A stretch of DNA of 64,000 nt from Shewanella avicenniae (lineage in GTDB: Bacteria > Pseudomonadota > Gammaproteobacteria > Enterobacterales > Shewanellaceae): assembly GCF_017354945.1 (NCBI RefSeq), contig NZ_CP071503.1:558001-622000 (forward strand), given 5' to 3'. The position numbers were made by a program, and so were the translations under genes. Of the stretch, positions 10,196 through 19,045 are shown piece by piece. How positions within the stretch are numbered: position 1 is the stretch's first letter; each line of letters begins with the position of its first letter. Below the pieces are notes generated by a model. That model had not been told where the DNA came from, ran no database searches, and was given only the letters and a program-made list of their open reading frames with translations.

Positions 10196-10734
10196 GTGTG
10201 TGCTCCCTAGAACCGAGGTTCTAATCCATCTACATTAGTGTGTTTTTTGCTCTAATTATTCATGGAGCTAGACCCTGACGCGTCCTAATCAAGGCTAAGC
10301 TGCGCGAATTCTTACAGTTTTTATTTTTTAAGATTGTGACGAACTTCAAATATTTTGTGCTGTTAACCATACCTAGTTACAAAAAACGGACAAATATTTG
10401 TGTTATCGGTCAAAAAACGTGCTGCGCCCCGCATTCTGTAATGCCATCGAGTAGCTGAAATGTAAGAATTTACAATATTTTCAGTATGCTAGACGGTAAA
10501 TACAAATTTACTGCACATTATCGACTAAATAAGTCTTAGACGAAATTGTAGAAAAGTAGAACTTTTTAAGTTTTTTTATTGTCTAAACGCGAATTTTTAG
10601 CCGGAGTCGGGTGGTTTTTCGGTTTAGCTGGGCGTTGCTTTTGGTTAAAATGGCCCTGCTTTAGCCGTCTTGCTGTCATCAGACAGCACTTTTGGGTGTT
10701 CAATCAAGCGAGAACCAGTCTCTTGTCTACCTCT
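10196..10734. other. Divergent intergenic region between porin and tcdA
   Basis: 539 bp with no convincing gene. It is AT-rich near the porin and should hold the porin promoter and that of tcdA. A small hairpin GCTGTC-ATCA-GACAGC (10672-10687) followed by ACTTTT lies 47 nt before the tcdA start and could act as an attenuator. I see no other defined element. Confidence 0.5.
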
Positions 10735-11526
10735 ATGTTTAATTCTGAGCTTTATCAACAGCGTTTTGGCGGCATCGGCCGATTATATGGTGTTGATGCA
10801 TTATTAGCCTTTTCCCAAGCAAAAGTGATGGTAGTTGGCATAGGCGGTGTGGGGACATGGGTCGCTGAATCGTTGGCGCGCAGTGGTATCGGATGTATTC
10901 AGTTGATGGATCTCGATGATGTGTGCGTAACCAATACCAACCGCCAAATCCATGCACTGGCATCTACCATTGGTCAATCCAAAGTGGCGGTGATGGCAGA
11001 ACGAATAAAGGCAATTAATCCGCTCTGTGACGTTATCGAACTGGAAGATTTTATTGCGGCGGATAATCTCAATGACTACCTACCACGCGATAATGCACCA
11101 GACTATGTAATTGATTGTATTGATGCAGTTAAGCCTAAAGCGGCGCTTATTGCCTGGTGTAAACGCAATAAAATCAAAATCGTTACCATTGGTGGTGCGG
11201 GCGGACAGATTGACCCTTCGCAGGTCAAACTCACCGATTTAGCAAAAACAGTACAAGATCCATTGCTGGCCAAAGTACGCAGTTTATTGCGCAAAGAATA
11301 TGGCTTTAGCCAAAACGTCCAACGTAAATTCGCAGTGGATGCGGTCTTTTCAACCGAGCATCTCAAGTACCCCAAAGCAGATGGCTCAGTTTGTGAAACA
11401 AAAGAAGGGCTTACCGGCAGTATGCGGATGGATTGCGCTTCAGGGTTTGGGGCTGTGTCCGTGGTAACGGGGACATTCGGCTTTCATGCGGTGGCGCGGG
11501 TGCTGCAAAAATTGGCAGCGGTTTAA
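10735..11526 (+). CDS. tcdA: tRNA threonylcarbamoyladenosine dehydratase (E1-like)
   Basis: 263 residues from ATG 10735. The frame is open further upstream, but family proteins begin at about MFNSELYQQRFGG, so this start is preferred. It has the Rossmann nucleotide site VMVVGIGGVGTWVAESLARSG (about 29-49, E1/ThiF fold) and the DLDDVCVTNTNRQ segment that positions ATP. TcdA (CsdL) cyclises t6A to ct6A in ANN-decoding tRNAs with ATP, usually together with the CsdA/CsdE sulfur system, which is not in the window. pepT follows 92 nt downstream on the same strand. Confidence 0.92.
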   Translation: MFNSELYQQRFGGIGRLYGVDALLAFSQAKVMVVGIGGVGTWVAESLARSGIGCIQLMDLDDVCVTNTNRQIHALASTIGQSKVAVMAERIKAINPLCDVIELEDFIAADNLNDYLPRDNAPDYVIDCIDAVKPKAALIAWCKRNKIKIVTIGGAGGQIDPSQVKLTDLAKTVQDPLLAKVRSLLRKEYGFSQNVQRKFAVDAVFSTEHLKYPKADGSVCETKEGLTGSMRMDCASGFGAVSVVTGTFGFHAVARVLQKLAAV

Positions 11527-11618
11527 TATCTTTCCGCCAAAAAGATGATCTGAATCTATCTGTGTCAATGGTGGTTGTTGATAGAATCCAGCCACCTTTT
11601 TGCGATAGAGTCTATGCT

Positions 11619-12845
11619 ATGCAACAAGCACTTCTCACACGCTTTCTGCGTTACGTCAAAATAGATACTCAATCTGATAGTCGCTCCACTCATACGCCAA
11701 GCTCACAAGGCCAATGGCAACTTGCTAAGCTATTAATGCAAGAGTTGAGCGAACTTGGTTTTAACGACATTTATCTTAGTGATAGTTGTTGTTTATATGC
11801 CAAGGTGCCGGCCAACGTGGCGGATGTCCCGACCATAGGCTTTATTGCCCATCTCGATACCTCGCCCGATTTCAGTGGCAAAGATGTGAATCCGCAAATT
11901 GTGGAAAACTATCAAGGGCAAATTCTGCCGTTGGCGGGTGCTGATGAGTTATCGCCAGAACAATTTCCGCAACTACTGCAATATATTGGGCAGACGCTGA
12001 TCACGACCGATGGCACCACATTATTAGGCGCGGATGACAAAGCGGGGATCGCCGAGATCATCACTGCAATGCACTACTTATTGCAGCATCCGGAACTGCC
12101 ACATGGCGAAATTTCGCTGTGTTTTACCCCAGATGAAGAGATTGGCAAGGGCGTTGTTCACTTTGATTTGGAACGCTTTGGCGCCGAGTGGGCTTACACC
12201 GTAGATGGTGGTGCTATTGGCGAACTGCAATGTGAGAACTTTAACGCAGCAACCGCTGTGATCACTGCCAAAGGCAACTCCTGTCACCCAGGTTCGGCGT
12301 TTGGAGTGATGGTCAACGCGATGACCATGGCCTGCCGGTTTCACGCCAAGATGCCATTGCATGACACGCCAGAACACAGCTTAGGCTATGACGGCTTCTT
12401 CCATCTAGTGTCAATGGAAGGTTCAACCGAACAGGCGCAACTTAGCTATCTTATTCGTGATTTTGATAGCGACCAATTTGCGCAGCGCAAGAGCTGGTTG
12501 AGCGATCTGGTCGCCAAATACAACGATGAACTGACCGCCGGGAGTTTGACTGTCGAAATCTCTGACAGTTACCCCAACATGAAAGACGCAATTGAGCCAG
12601 TTCCCCATGTTATCGATATTGCCACCCAAGCGATGGAACTCGCGGGTGTGCATGTGGATATTAAGCCAATTCGGGGCGGCACCGACGGTGCTCAGCTGTC
12701 ACATCGCGGTTTACCTTGCCCGAACTTGTTTGCTGGTGGGCATAACTTTCATGGAAAACATGAGTTTGTTTGCCTTGAATCGATGACCAAAGCCACTGAA
12801 GTGATCATTAATATCACCAAGTTAGCCACCCAGCGTTATCGTTAA
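11619..12845 (+). CDS. pepT: Peptidase T (tripeptide aminopeptidase)
   Basis: 408 residues from ATG 11619, exactly the E. coli PepT length; the open frame upstream overlaps tcdA and is not used. M20 family dizinc aminopeptidase. Zinc ligand and catalytic segments seen: FIAHLDTSPD with His78, GADDKAGIAEI (bridging Asp), TPDEEIGKG (catalytic Glu and ligand), and the C-terminal GGHNFHGKHEF His ligand. It removes the N-terminal residue of tripeptides in the cytoplasm. Confidence 0.95.
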   Translation: MQQALLTRFLRYVKIDTQSDSRSTHTPSSQGQWQLAKLLMQELSELGFNDIYLSDSCCLYAKVPANVADVPTIGFIAHLDTSPDFSGKDVNPQIVENYQGQILPLAGADELSPEQFPQLLQYIGQTLITTDGTTLLGADDKAGIAEIITAMHYLLQHPELPHGEISLCFTPDEEIGKGVVHFDLERFGAEWAYTVDGGAIGELQCENFNAATAVITAKGNSCHPGSAFGVMVNAMTMACRFHAKMPLHDTPEHSLGYDGFFHLVSMEGSTEQAQLSYLIRDFDSDQFAQRKSWLSDLVAKYNDELTAGSLTVEISDSYPNMKDAIEPVPHVIDIATQAMELAGVHVDIKPIRGGTDGAQLSHRGLPCPNLFAGGHNFHGKHEFVCLESMTKATEVIINITKLATQRYR

Positions 12846-12976
12846 TCCTGCTTCAACTTTGTAGCCACTGTTATTGATGAATAGCAGTGGCTGCGATCTT
12901 TCCTTCGATCCCTCAGCGTTGGCACTAGACTTGCTTTTGATCATTCAGCGATCTTTTTTTGACACTGGATATGGTT

Positions 12977-13588
12977 ATGAAGCGATTGAACTTGTCTGTA
13001 CCTCAACACCTTTCGTTACGCGGCGTATTATTGCCACTGTCTATGTGGGTGATGTTGCTGGGTGCGCTGTTACTCTTTGTACCGATCAATCTATTGATTG
13101 CGCTGAAGTTGGATGCACTGGTGGAACAATTCACACCCTACATCGCGTTAGCCTTAATGGCTTCGGTAGCGTATGTCGGTGTATTAGCGTCAAACTTTAT
13201 TCTTGATGAGGCTATTCGCCATTTGCGCGGCAAACGCATTGAAGAGCAGGTCGATGAGAAAGTTAAGTTGCTCGATCCGACCGAACGCGCTTTGCTACGT
13301 GAGTTCTTTATTCAAGGTGCTGCCATTTTGACGTTGCCGCAGGATGATATCGTGGTGCAAAGCTTACTACAGCATCATATTATCGAATGTGTGGGCAATG
13401 AACGTCACTATGCAATTCAAGGCCCGACCGCAGATTACAAAATTTCTGTGTATGCACGAAAGTACCTGAATCGCCGCGTATTGCGTTTACCGTCAGGTGA
13501 AATGAGTCAAGATGACTTGCAACAGCTGATGAAGTCTCGCCCTGCCTTTATTGCCAACCTCGCGCAGGTGCGTAAACACGCGGCCTAA
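12977..13588 (+). CDS. SieB-like (superinfection exclusion B family) membrane protein
   Basis: 203 residues from ATG 12977; ATG 12971 and TTG 12959 are alternative in-frame starts and no start has a strong ribosome site. Two N-terminal membrane helices (about 16-38 and 48-72) precede a cytoplasmic domain containing LDPTERALLREFFIQGAA. That layout and the ERALLREFF-type segment resemble proteins annotated as superinfection exclusion B family in Shewanella. Family members are named after the phage P22 SieB protein, which aborts superinfecting phage, but the chromosomal relatives have no shown function. Assignment is from recall, not a search. Confidence 0.6.
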   Translation: MKRLNLSVPQHLSLRGVLLPLSMWVMLLGALLLFVPINLLIALKLDALVEQFTPYIALALMASVAYVGVLASNFILDEAIRHLRGKRIEEQVDEKVKLLDPTERALLREFFIQGAAILTLPQDDIVVQSLLQHHIIECVGNERHYAIQGPTADYKISVYARKYLNRRVLRLPSGEMSQDDLQQLMKSRPAFIANLAQVRKHAA

Positions 13589-14147
13589 ACTAGCCTTGCG
13601 ATTTATCAAAATAAAAGGGCAGCTAAGCTGCCCAAAATAAGATGTGTCTTCTTTGAAGGATTTGTCTAATTTTCGACAAATTTTTACAAGCTACTTACTG
13701 CGACGACGTTTCACCGAATTGATGGCTAGTTGCGGTCAAACGGCAGTAACTTGAAAGGGAGTTCAAGGCGTGGCCTGAGGTCCACAAGTTGCTCCTCTTG
13801 TTGTAGCCGCGAAGGAATGTAATCGCTTTTGCCGGTTTATTGAGCGATCTTGATCACTAACTTTCGCTTTAGAAAACCAGCCATTGACGCCAATATCGCA
13901 GAATTTGCTGTAGTTCAAAAAACACACAACAAATTTGCTTCTTTTCCACAATGCTTGTTTATATCGGCTTGTTTTGTGATGAAGAATGCGTCAGGAAGCT
14001 GCTTGTTTGACCGTTTGAGAAGAAAAAATAGGCATCTGATTCTTAAATGCAAAATTAGGTTGTTAAAGCACTTGCGCTTCAGAGTCGCAAATGTATAATT
14101 CCGTTCGTTCGCTGCAGTACGCGATGCTGAAGCGACTTACAATATGT
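13589..14147. other. Gene-free interval before tRNA-Leu
   Basis: 559 bp. It holds a perfect hairpin GGGCAGCT-A-AGCTGCCC at 13618-13634 with a T-rich tail only on the minus strand, a possible terminator against minus-strand transcription. The tRNA promoter should lie near its right end. The open frames here lack ribosome sites and recognisable sequence. Confidence 0.4.
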
Positions 14148-14234
14148 GCCAGAGTGGTGAAATCGGTAGACACAGGGGATTCAAAATCCCCCGCCCTTAA
14201 AAGCGTGACGGTTCGAGTCCGTCCTCTGGTACCA
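14148..14234 (+). tRNA. tRNA-Leu (anticodon CAA)
   Basis: 87 nt with encoded CCA. Acceptor stem GCCAGAG pairs with CTCTGGT (one G-U), then discriminator A and CCA. D-arm GTGGTGAAATCGGTAGAC; anticodon stem-loop GGGGATTCAAAATCCCC with anticodon CAA, which reads UUG; long variable arm typical of tRNA-Leu; T-arm GACGGTTCGAGTCCGTC. It is followed by a short terminator hairpin. Confidence 0.95.
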
Positions 14235-14267
14235 TCTCTTCTAGAGTGATTATCTAGAATGAGCAAG

Positions 14268-14288
14268 CCGACGAAAGTCGGTTTTTTT
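14268..14288 (+). terminator. tRNA-Leu terminator
   Basis: CCGAC-GAAA-GTCGG hairpin followed by seven T. The identical hairpin recurs at 14447-14467 after the decayed tRNA copy. Confidence 0.8.
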
Positions 14289-14351
14289 ATGCCTGAAATT
14301 TGAGTTAGCTGCGGAATTTGACGCGTTAAGCGTCTGCTCGCACAGCTAACA

Positions 14352-14467
14352 ACGGGGGATTCGCTTTCCATAACATCAGCCCGCCGTTAACAAGCATGAC
14401 GGCTTCGGTTCATCCTCTGGTACCATCTCTTCCAAGAGATGATAGACCGACGAAAGTCGGTTTTTTT
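14352..14467 (+). pseudogene. Decayed partial copy of tRNA-Leu plus its terminator
   Basis: 14352-14425 aligns with the anticodon arm to CCA of the intact tRNA: GGGGGATTC, then CATGACGG, then CATCCTCTGGTACCATCTCTT (the last with one change from the intact copy). The anticodon (TTCAAAA) is lost and the stems no longer pair. The same CCGAC-GAAA-GTCGG terminator with seven T and the trailing ATGCCTG-AATTTG sequence follow. The 5' half is not recognisable. It is best read as the remnant of a tandemly duplicated tRNA-Leu gene. Confidence 0.7.
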
Positions 14468-14546
14468 ATGCCTGCAATTTGCAATGGTAATTCCTCAGCT
14501 GTTTATTTTTAGCGATGCGGCTCTTTCGTGTTAGCGCCCCATTCCA

Positions 14547-16193
14547 TCAACCTTCTGCGTCTTCGTAATCATAACTTTTGAGCTTGCGGTAGAGCGTTGC
14601 TTGGCTGAGTCCCAACTTTTTAGCAACGAGGCTTTTGTTGTTTCGCAGCTTTTTCATAGTGCTGATAATGTGGCAGCGCTCGACTTCATGCAGCGACAGG
14701 ATAGTGTCGTGCGTCGAAGTTGGGGTAGCTAAGGTGTGCAGCTCATCGGGCAAGTCTTCGGGCTGGATTTGAGCGTTAATACCTAATACCGCGGCTCGCT
14801 CAATCACATTGATTAACTCTCTCACGTTGCCCGGCCAATCATAGTTCAGCAACAAGTCCGCTGCGCGGTGGTTAAAGCCAGTAAAACTTTTACCGAGCAC
14901 ATCGTTAAAGCGATTAAGAAACTGACGGCAGAGGGGAAGGATATCTTCTCGGCGCTCACGCAGTGGCGGGATCACTAGCTCGATCACTTTTAAGCGGTAG
15001 TACAAATCTTGCCGAAATTCGCCAGCTTCAACCGCTTTCTCAAGGCTTTTATTGGTGGCGGAGATGATCCGCAGATCCACTTTAATGGCACTGTTATCGC
15101 CAACTTTGATGATCTCTCGCTCCTGCAACACCCGCAGTAATTTTACCTGCATTGCGGGGGATAACTCGCCCACTTCATCAAGAAACAACGTACCGCCGTT
15201 GGCACTTTCTATTAGCCCAGTTTTATTACCATCGGCGCCAGTAAATGCGCCTTTGCTATGGCCGAATAATTCATTCTCCAATAAGGTTTCTGCCAATGCT
15301 CCACAGTTAATTGCCACCAAAGGTTTGTCTTTGCGCTGTGAATTATCGTGTATAAAGCGCACCAATTTTTCTTTGCCAACACCACTCTCTCCGGTAACCA
15401 GTACTGAGGTTGGCGCTTTAGCAACGTTGGCGGCAATATCTAACAGCCGATTCATGGCATAGCTGGCAGATACCGGATAACTGTCATCATCTTTGCTGTT
15501 CCAGAGGGTGTCTTTGATTTTGGTCTGAATGATCGGCGGCAGCTGATATTCTTTTTCCAACACATCGCTAAGTTGGCTGGCAACCGATTCATTGCTGATG
15601 TTGTTATAGAAGGGCAATAACGGCGTGATTTCATCACCCCATTCTTCAACGTAGTTGCCCCACAGATGGCAATATTTGTCACCGCAGGCTTGGCACTCGC
15701 CCTCCATAAAGTAGACGGTGCGTTGCTCCACATTGGAGACATAACCGCTGGCAAAGCCTATACCTTCCCAGCAAACTGCTTCATCAGATTGCCCTATTAG
15801 CTCTAACTGTTGCTCAGCCTCAAATAGGCCAACAAAATAGCTGTCGACTAAGGGTTTATTGATAATGCCATCTTGGCGTTGGTTATAGAGCATCTCACCA
15901 AAGCCATACATCGAGCTCAGTAGTGGGCCAAGTTTGCCCATTTTAGCTTCGTCCCACAGCTCTGGCATAGAGCGTCTTATCCGTTCGGCAACTAACCAGC
16001 CTTTGGTAAAGCCAGCTTTGATCACAATCGACTTAGTAATGTCTGGCCCCAATGATTGACACAGATCCATTCGCTTAATGCCTTGGGAATAGAGATCTTC
16101 AAAGTAGATGCGTTGCTCGAGGAAACTCATGGATCCACCTTGAGGCTTAAATGAAAGTAATTCTCTCAAATCTAAATTTGAAGTTTGCATCAT
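14547..16193 (-). CDS. Sigma-54-dependent activator with XylR_N and V4R sensor domains
   Basis: 548 residues from ATG 16193, chosen because GGAG lies 5 nt upstream; the ATG at 16190 is equally placed and the frame is open a further 8 codons. Order: XylR_N domain (about 20-115), V4R domain (about 120-195) with Cys167, Cys170 and Cys175 in GECQACGDKYC (probable metal site), AAA+ sigma-54 domain with Walker A GESGVGKE (268-275), the sigma-54 contact loop GAFTGA (315-320), Walker B FLDEVG (337-342), and a C-terminal Fis-type helix-turn-helix (about 505-545). Relatives (XylR, DmpR) bind small, often aromatic effectors through this N-terminus. A sigma-54 promoter in front of the neighbouring flavin-subunit gene is the obvious target. 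Confidence 0.92.
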   Translation of the reverse strand: MMQTSNLDLRELLSFKPQGGSMSFLEQRIYFEDLYSQGIKRMDLCQSLGPDITKSIVIKAGFTKGWLVAERIRRSMPELWDEAKMGKLGPLLSSMYGFGEMLYNQRQDGIINKPLVDSYFVGLFEAEQQLELIGQSDEAVCWEGIGFASGYVSNVEQRTVYFMEGECQACGDKYCHLWGNYVEEWGDEITPLLPFYNNISNESVASQLSDVLEKEYQLPPIIQTKIKDTLWNSKDDDSYPVSASYAMNRLLDIAANVAKAPTSVLVTGESGVGKEKLVRFIHDNSQRKDKPLVAINCGALAETLLENELFGHSKGAFTGADGNKTGLIESANGGTLFLDEVGELSPAMQVKLLRVLQEREIIKVGDNSAIKVDLRIISATNKSLEKAVEAGEFRQDLYYRLKVIELVIPPLRERREDILPLCRQFLNRFNDVLGKSFTGFNHRAADLLLNYDWPGNVRELINVIERAAVLGINAQIQPEDLPDELHTLATPTSTHDTILSLHEVERCHIISTMKKLRNNKSLVAKKLGLSQATLYRKLKSYDYEDAEG

Positions 16194-16385
16194 GAGTTCT
16201 CCATTCATACTGAGCAATGCAGTGACATTAACGGATATTCATAATTTCTGCTGTGAGTTTTCTCTATATTGAGAACCTGAATAAGCCAATAAAAAGGTTG
16301 AATATCTTAACGGGTTGTGAACAAAGCAAATGCAATACTTGGGAAAGCAATGATGAATAGCATCTTAAAAGATAAAGGATGCAAA

Positions 16386-16416
16386 AAGATCTCGGCAATC
16401 GTTTTGACTTGCCGAG
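16386..16416 (-). terminator. Terminator after the tetraheme cytochrome gene
   Basis: On the minus strand, CTCGGCAA - 10-nt loop - TTGCCGAG followed by ATCTTTTTGC. It ends the flavin/cytochrome transcript and separates it from the regulator gene, which therefore probably has its own promoter. Confidence 0.65.
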
Positions 16417-16472
16417 TAAATGGGACCAACGATAAAACTTTATTAGCAAATTAAGCGTGTTTAACAGGCGTT

Positions 16473-16799
16473 TTACGGTACTTTGAAATCAAACTCATGA
16501 CAGTTATTGCAATAATTTTCAGATTGCTCATGTTCATGATGGCAATTTTCACATTCGAGTGCTGGGCCATAATGTGGTGAATCGTGTTTATCTGGCGCGC
16601 CGTGATAATCCGTCTTCCTTTCTGGCAATGTATGGCAAGTAATACATTGGTCCATTTCAACAAAATCAAACGGCTTGGTGGTATGGCAACTGTTGCATTT
16701 TAATCCCGCCGCTTGATGGTGTGGTTTCATGGTGTTCGCAATTGCGCTATTCGCTAACAAGATGACAGCGAATGTCATGAGGTATTTGAAATGCTTCAT
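16473..16799 (-). CDS. Periplasmic tetraheme cytochrome c (flavocytochrome heme subunit)
   Basis: 108 residues. Signal peptide (about 1-21, MKHFKYLMTFAVILLANSAI then ANT). Four CxxCH heme-attachment sites at 35-39, 52-56, 83-87 and 97-101, plus extra His residues for bis-His ligation. This matches the small tetraheme cytochromes and the heme domain of Shewanella fumarate reductase. It lies 91 nt downstream of the flavin subunit on the same strand, so the two probably form a split (two-gene) flavocytochrome c taking electrons from the CymA quinol pathway. That partner pathway is inferred from the group, not seen here. Confidence 0.9.
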   Translation of the reverse strand: MKHFKYLMTFAVILLANSAIANTMKPHHQAAGLKCNSCHTTKPFDFVEMDQCITCHTLPERKTDYHGAPDKHDSPHYGPALECENCHHEHEQSENYCNNCHEFDFKVP

Positions 16800-16890
16800 T
16801 ATTAATATGCTTCTAACTCGTTATGCTGAAAGAATACATCGGGACTGCCGCTATGTGCCGTGGCAGTCCCTTGATGCGTAACTTGCGAGA

Positions 16891-18420
16891 TTAGGCTTTG
16901 GCGGCCATTTGACCCGCGATACGGCCAAACACAATACAGTCAGGTACTGCAACGCTGCCTAAGCGGCAAGCGCCATGAGTACCACCCGCACTTTCGCCTG
17001 CAGCAAATAAGCCTGGGATTGGTTTGCTGGTTTCGATATCGATAACCCGTGCTTGAGTATCAATTTGTACGCCACCCATTGAGTGGTGCGCTTTAGGCCA
17101 GTAACGTACGCCATAGAACGGTGCTTTTTCGATAGGTTTTTGACCCATGACAAACAGCTTGTCAAACTCAGGGTCCTTACCGGCTTTCACATAGCTGTTG
17201 TAGCGGTCAACTTGTGCCTGCATCTTGTCGTATGGAATGTTGTAGAACGCTGCCAGTTCTTTCAGTGTGTCGAATTTATGAACCACTTTGCGTTCAATCA
17301 GCTTGTCCATCACGTGTCTTGATGGCTCCATACCCACTTCATCGCAGAAGGCGATGCCAGGTTTACCCACTTTTAAAATCGCATCAGCACGGATTTTGCG
17401 GTCGGCAATTTCGTTAACAAAACGTTCGCCAGTGTCTGAATTCACCATGATGCCATGAGTGTAAGCGGAGTAGGTGGCGAAAATAGGCGCCAGACCAAAG
17501 CCTTTTTCTTCAGGCGATGCCCAAGGGCCGAGTTGGATCCAAGACAATTGCACTGGGTTTGCGCCGACGCGTAGCATCTCTTTCAAGCATTCAGCGGTAG
17601 CACCTGAATGGTTAGTGGTTGCTACTTCTCCGGTCAAGCGAGGGTCTTGGGTTGAGCGATAGGCAACATCGGCTGCAAAACCGCCGTTGGCCATAACCAC
17701 ACCTTTCACTGCTTTATAGAATTTTACTTTGGTTGGCAGTGCTTGGCCTTCTTGATAACGTGGCAGCACTTCCAAACCGACTACGCGGCCAGCTTCAACA
17801 ATCAGGCGTTTCACGTACACTTTTTTCTCAATGGCCACGCCCAGCGCTTGGCATTTTTCAATCATCGGCTGCACAATGCCTGAGCCTGATTGGTTGGTGG
17901 TGGTGATAGATCGGGGTACTGTGTGGCCACCAAATTGAGAGATAGAGTCTTTGAATTTAGCGCCAAGATAGTCGCGGCACCATTCGTAAGCTTCGTTACT
18001 TTTCTCAACTACCATCTGTGCTTGTTCAGGATAGTTAAGCCCCAAACCTGCTTTATACATGTCTGCCAGCATTGCTTCTTTAGAATCTTTAATGCCGAGT
18101 TTCTTTTGTAGATCACTGCCCATCGCAGACATACAACCACCGTTGATGGTTGAGTTGCCACCCAGCACTGGCATTTTTTCCAACACCACGACATTGGCAC
18201 CGGCGAGTTTGGCTTCAATGGCGGCTGATAAGCCCGCAAAGCCACTACCTACCACAATCACATCAAAGGTTTTATCCCAGCTTTTAGGAACTGGTACAGA
18301 TTCTGCTGCTTGTGCGGCATTTAGGCCTGAAAGTGCGAGTCCTGATGCAGCTGTGGCAGCGCCAGTGAATTTAAGGAAATTACGTCTTGCGAGATCCGTG
18401 GTTTTATTCATGTTGCTCAT
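16891..18420 (-). CDS. Tat-exported FAD subunit of a flavocytochrome c (fumarate-reductase-like)
   Basis: 509 residues from ATG 18420, preferred because AGGGA lies just upstream; two upstream in-frame options are discounted. Twin-arginine signal ARRNFLKF (11-18) then a hydrophobic stretch ending AQA. FAD-binding GSGFAG (58-63) and KMPVLGGNSTINGG (82-95). Residues equivalent to the fumarate reductase substrate and proton set appear as Arg341 (NEIADRKIR), His446 (KAHHSMGG) and Arg486 (GACRLGS). The substrate-binding HPT motif of fumarate reductases is replaced by LGPWASPEE (297-305). It therefore probably reduces another alpha,beta-unsaturated carboxylate (for example a methacrylate- or cinnamate-like compound), consistent with the aromatic-sensor type regulator next door. 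The substrate is an inference. Confidence 0.87.
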   Translation of the reverse strand: MSNMNKTTDLARRNFLKFTGAATAASGLALSGLNAAQAAESVPVPKSWDKTFDVIVVGSGFAGLSAAIEAKLAGANVVVLEKMPVLGGNSTINGGCMSAMGSDLQKKLGIKDSKEAMLADMYKAGLGLNYPEQAQMVVEKSNEAYEWCRDYLGAKFKDSISQFGGHTVPRSITTTNQSGSGIVQPMIEKCQALGVAIEKKVYVKRLIVEAGRVVGLEVLPRYQEGQALPTKVKFYKAVKGVVMANGGFAADVAYRSTQDPRLTGEVATTNHSGATAECLKEMLRVGANPVQLSWIQLGPWASPEEKGFGLAPIFATYSAYTHGIMVNSDTGERFVNEIADRKIRADAILKVGKPGIAFCDEVGMEPSRHVMDKLIERKVVHKFDTLKELAAFYNIPYDKMQAQVDRYNSYVKAGKDPEFDKLFVMGQKPIEKAPFYGVRYWPKAHHSMGGVQIDTQARVIDIETSKPIPGLFAAGESAGGTHGACRLGSVAVPDCIVFGRIAGQMAAKA

Positions 18421-18506
18421 AACAATCCCTGCTTTCATTTATAGTCATTAAGTTAATTTTTACTACAAGGTGTGAGTAAAAATATGAGAAAGACCATTCA
18501 CCTAAC

Positions 18507-18521
18507 GCAGAATTAGTGCCA
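18507..18521 (-). promoter_or_regulatory. Sigma-54 (-24/-12) promoter of the flavin-subunit operon
   Basis: Minus-strand TGGCAC-TAATT-CTGC: a perfect -24 TGGCAC and -12 CTGC (consensus TTGC), with the required GG-N10-GC spacing. It sits 87 bp before the chosen ATG of the flavin subunit. Together with the sigma-54 activator gene two genes downstream, this is strong evidence for activator-controlled expression. Confidence 0.75.
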
Positions 18522-18925
18522 ACATTTTAATATGATGATTTCTAATGATTTTTAAAAATCGTTTGATTCGCTATTATCATTTTTGAATAGCTGATTTTGA
18601 TAAATGTCTCTCGAAATTTAAGAATTGAGAAATGGTGATTGTGTGACAGTGGTCGCGCTGAATAATCTTAAAAACTAAATAATGAGATTTTAAATAATTG
18701 GTCGATTTTCAAAATTAATTTTAAATTAATATTTATACTTTTGTTTTTCGCTGGAATATTATTTTTCTCGCTTAATTAGTTATTTTTAATAATGACGTAG
18801 AGCCAGGGTAACTACCGATTTTTAAAAAATCATCGCCAATATTGATTAAATAATGTGTGCTCTGGTTGATGGGGCAAGATTATGTTGAGCAGAAAGTTTC
18901 ATTCTTTCATTCATCGTATTAATAC
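18522..18925. other. AT-rich upstream region of the flavin-subunit operon
   Basis: About 400 bp of very AT-rich DNA without a gene. It has a perfect palindrome GATTTTTAAAAATC at 18547-18560, 26 bp upstream of the -24 element, and a near-identical GATTTTTAAAAAATC (one extra central base) at 18817-18831. Such paired palindromes could be enhancer sites for the sigma-54 activator, but simple AT-richness makes chance likely. Confidence 0.35.
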
Positions 18926-18953
18926 AAAAAAGCCAGCTTAGCTGGCTTTTTTT
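18925..18953. terminator. Bidirectional terminator hairpin
   Basis: AAAAAAGCCAGC-TTA-GCTGGCTTTTTTT, perfect stem with T-runs on both strands. It insulates the flavin-subunit promoter region from the small minus-strand gene and receptor region. Confidence 0.8.
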
Positions 18954-19045
18954 ATCTGGGGTGGTGCGTTTCAAATCACATTGAGTGGCTACCTAACCCG
19001 CTAGCTCACAATTTGCCTAGCTACCGAATGGCATGCGGCATGACG

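Noticed and set aside
10579..10734. N-terminal extension of TcdA
   Set aside because: The frame is open but family proteins start at the ATG at 10735; the extension is hydrophobic, Trp/Phe-rich and unlike the family.
11433..11618. N-terminal extension of PepT overlapping tcdA
   Set aside because: The ATG at 11619 gives exactly the 408 residues of PepT; the upstream frame overlaps the end of tcdA.
13618..13634. Hairpin after the SieB-like gene as its terminator
   Set aside because: No T-run on the plus strand; the T-rich side is on the minus strand, where no gene is evident.
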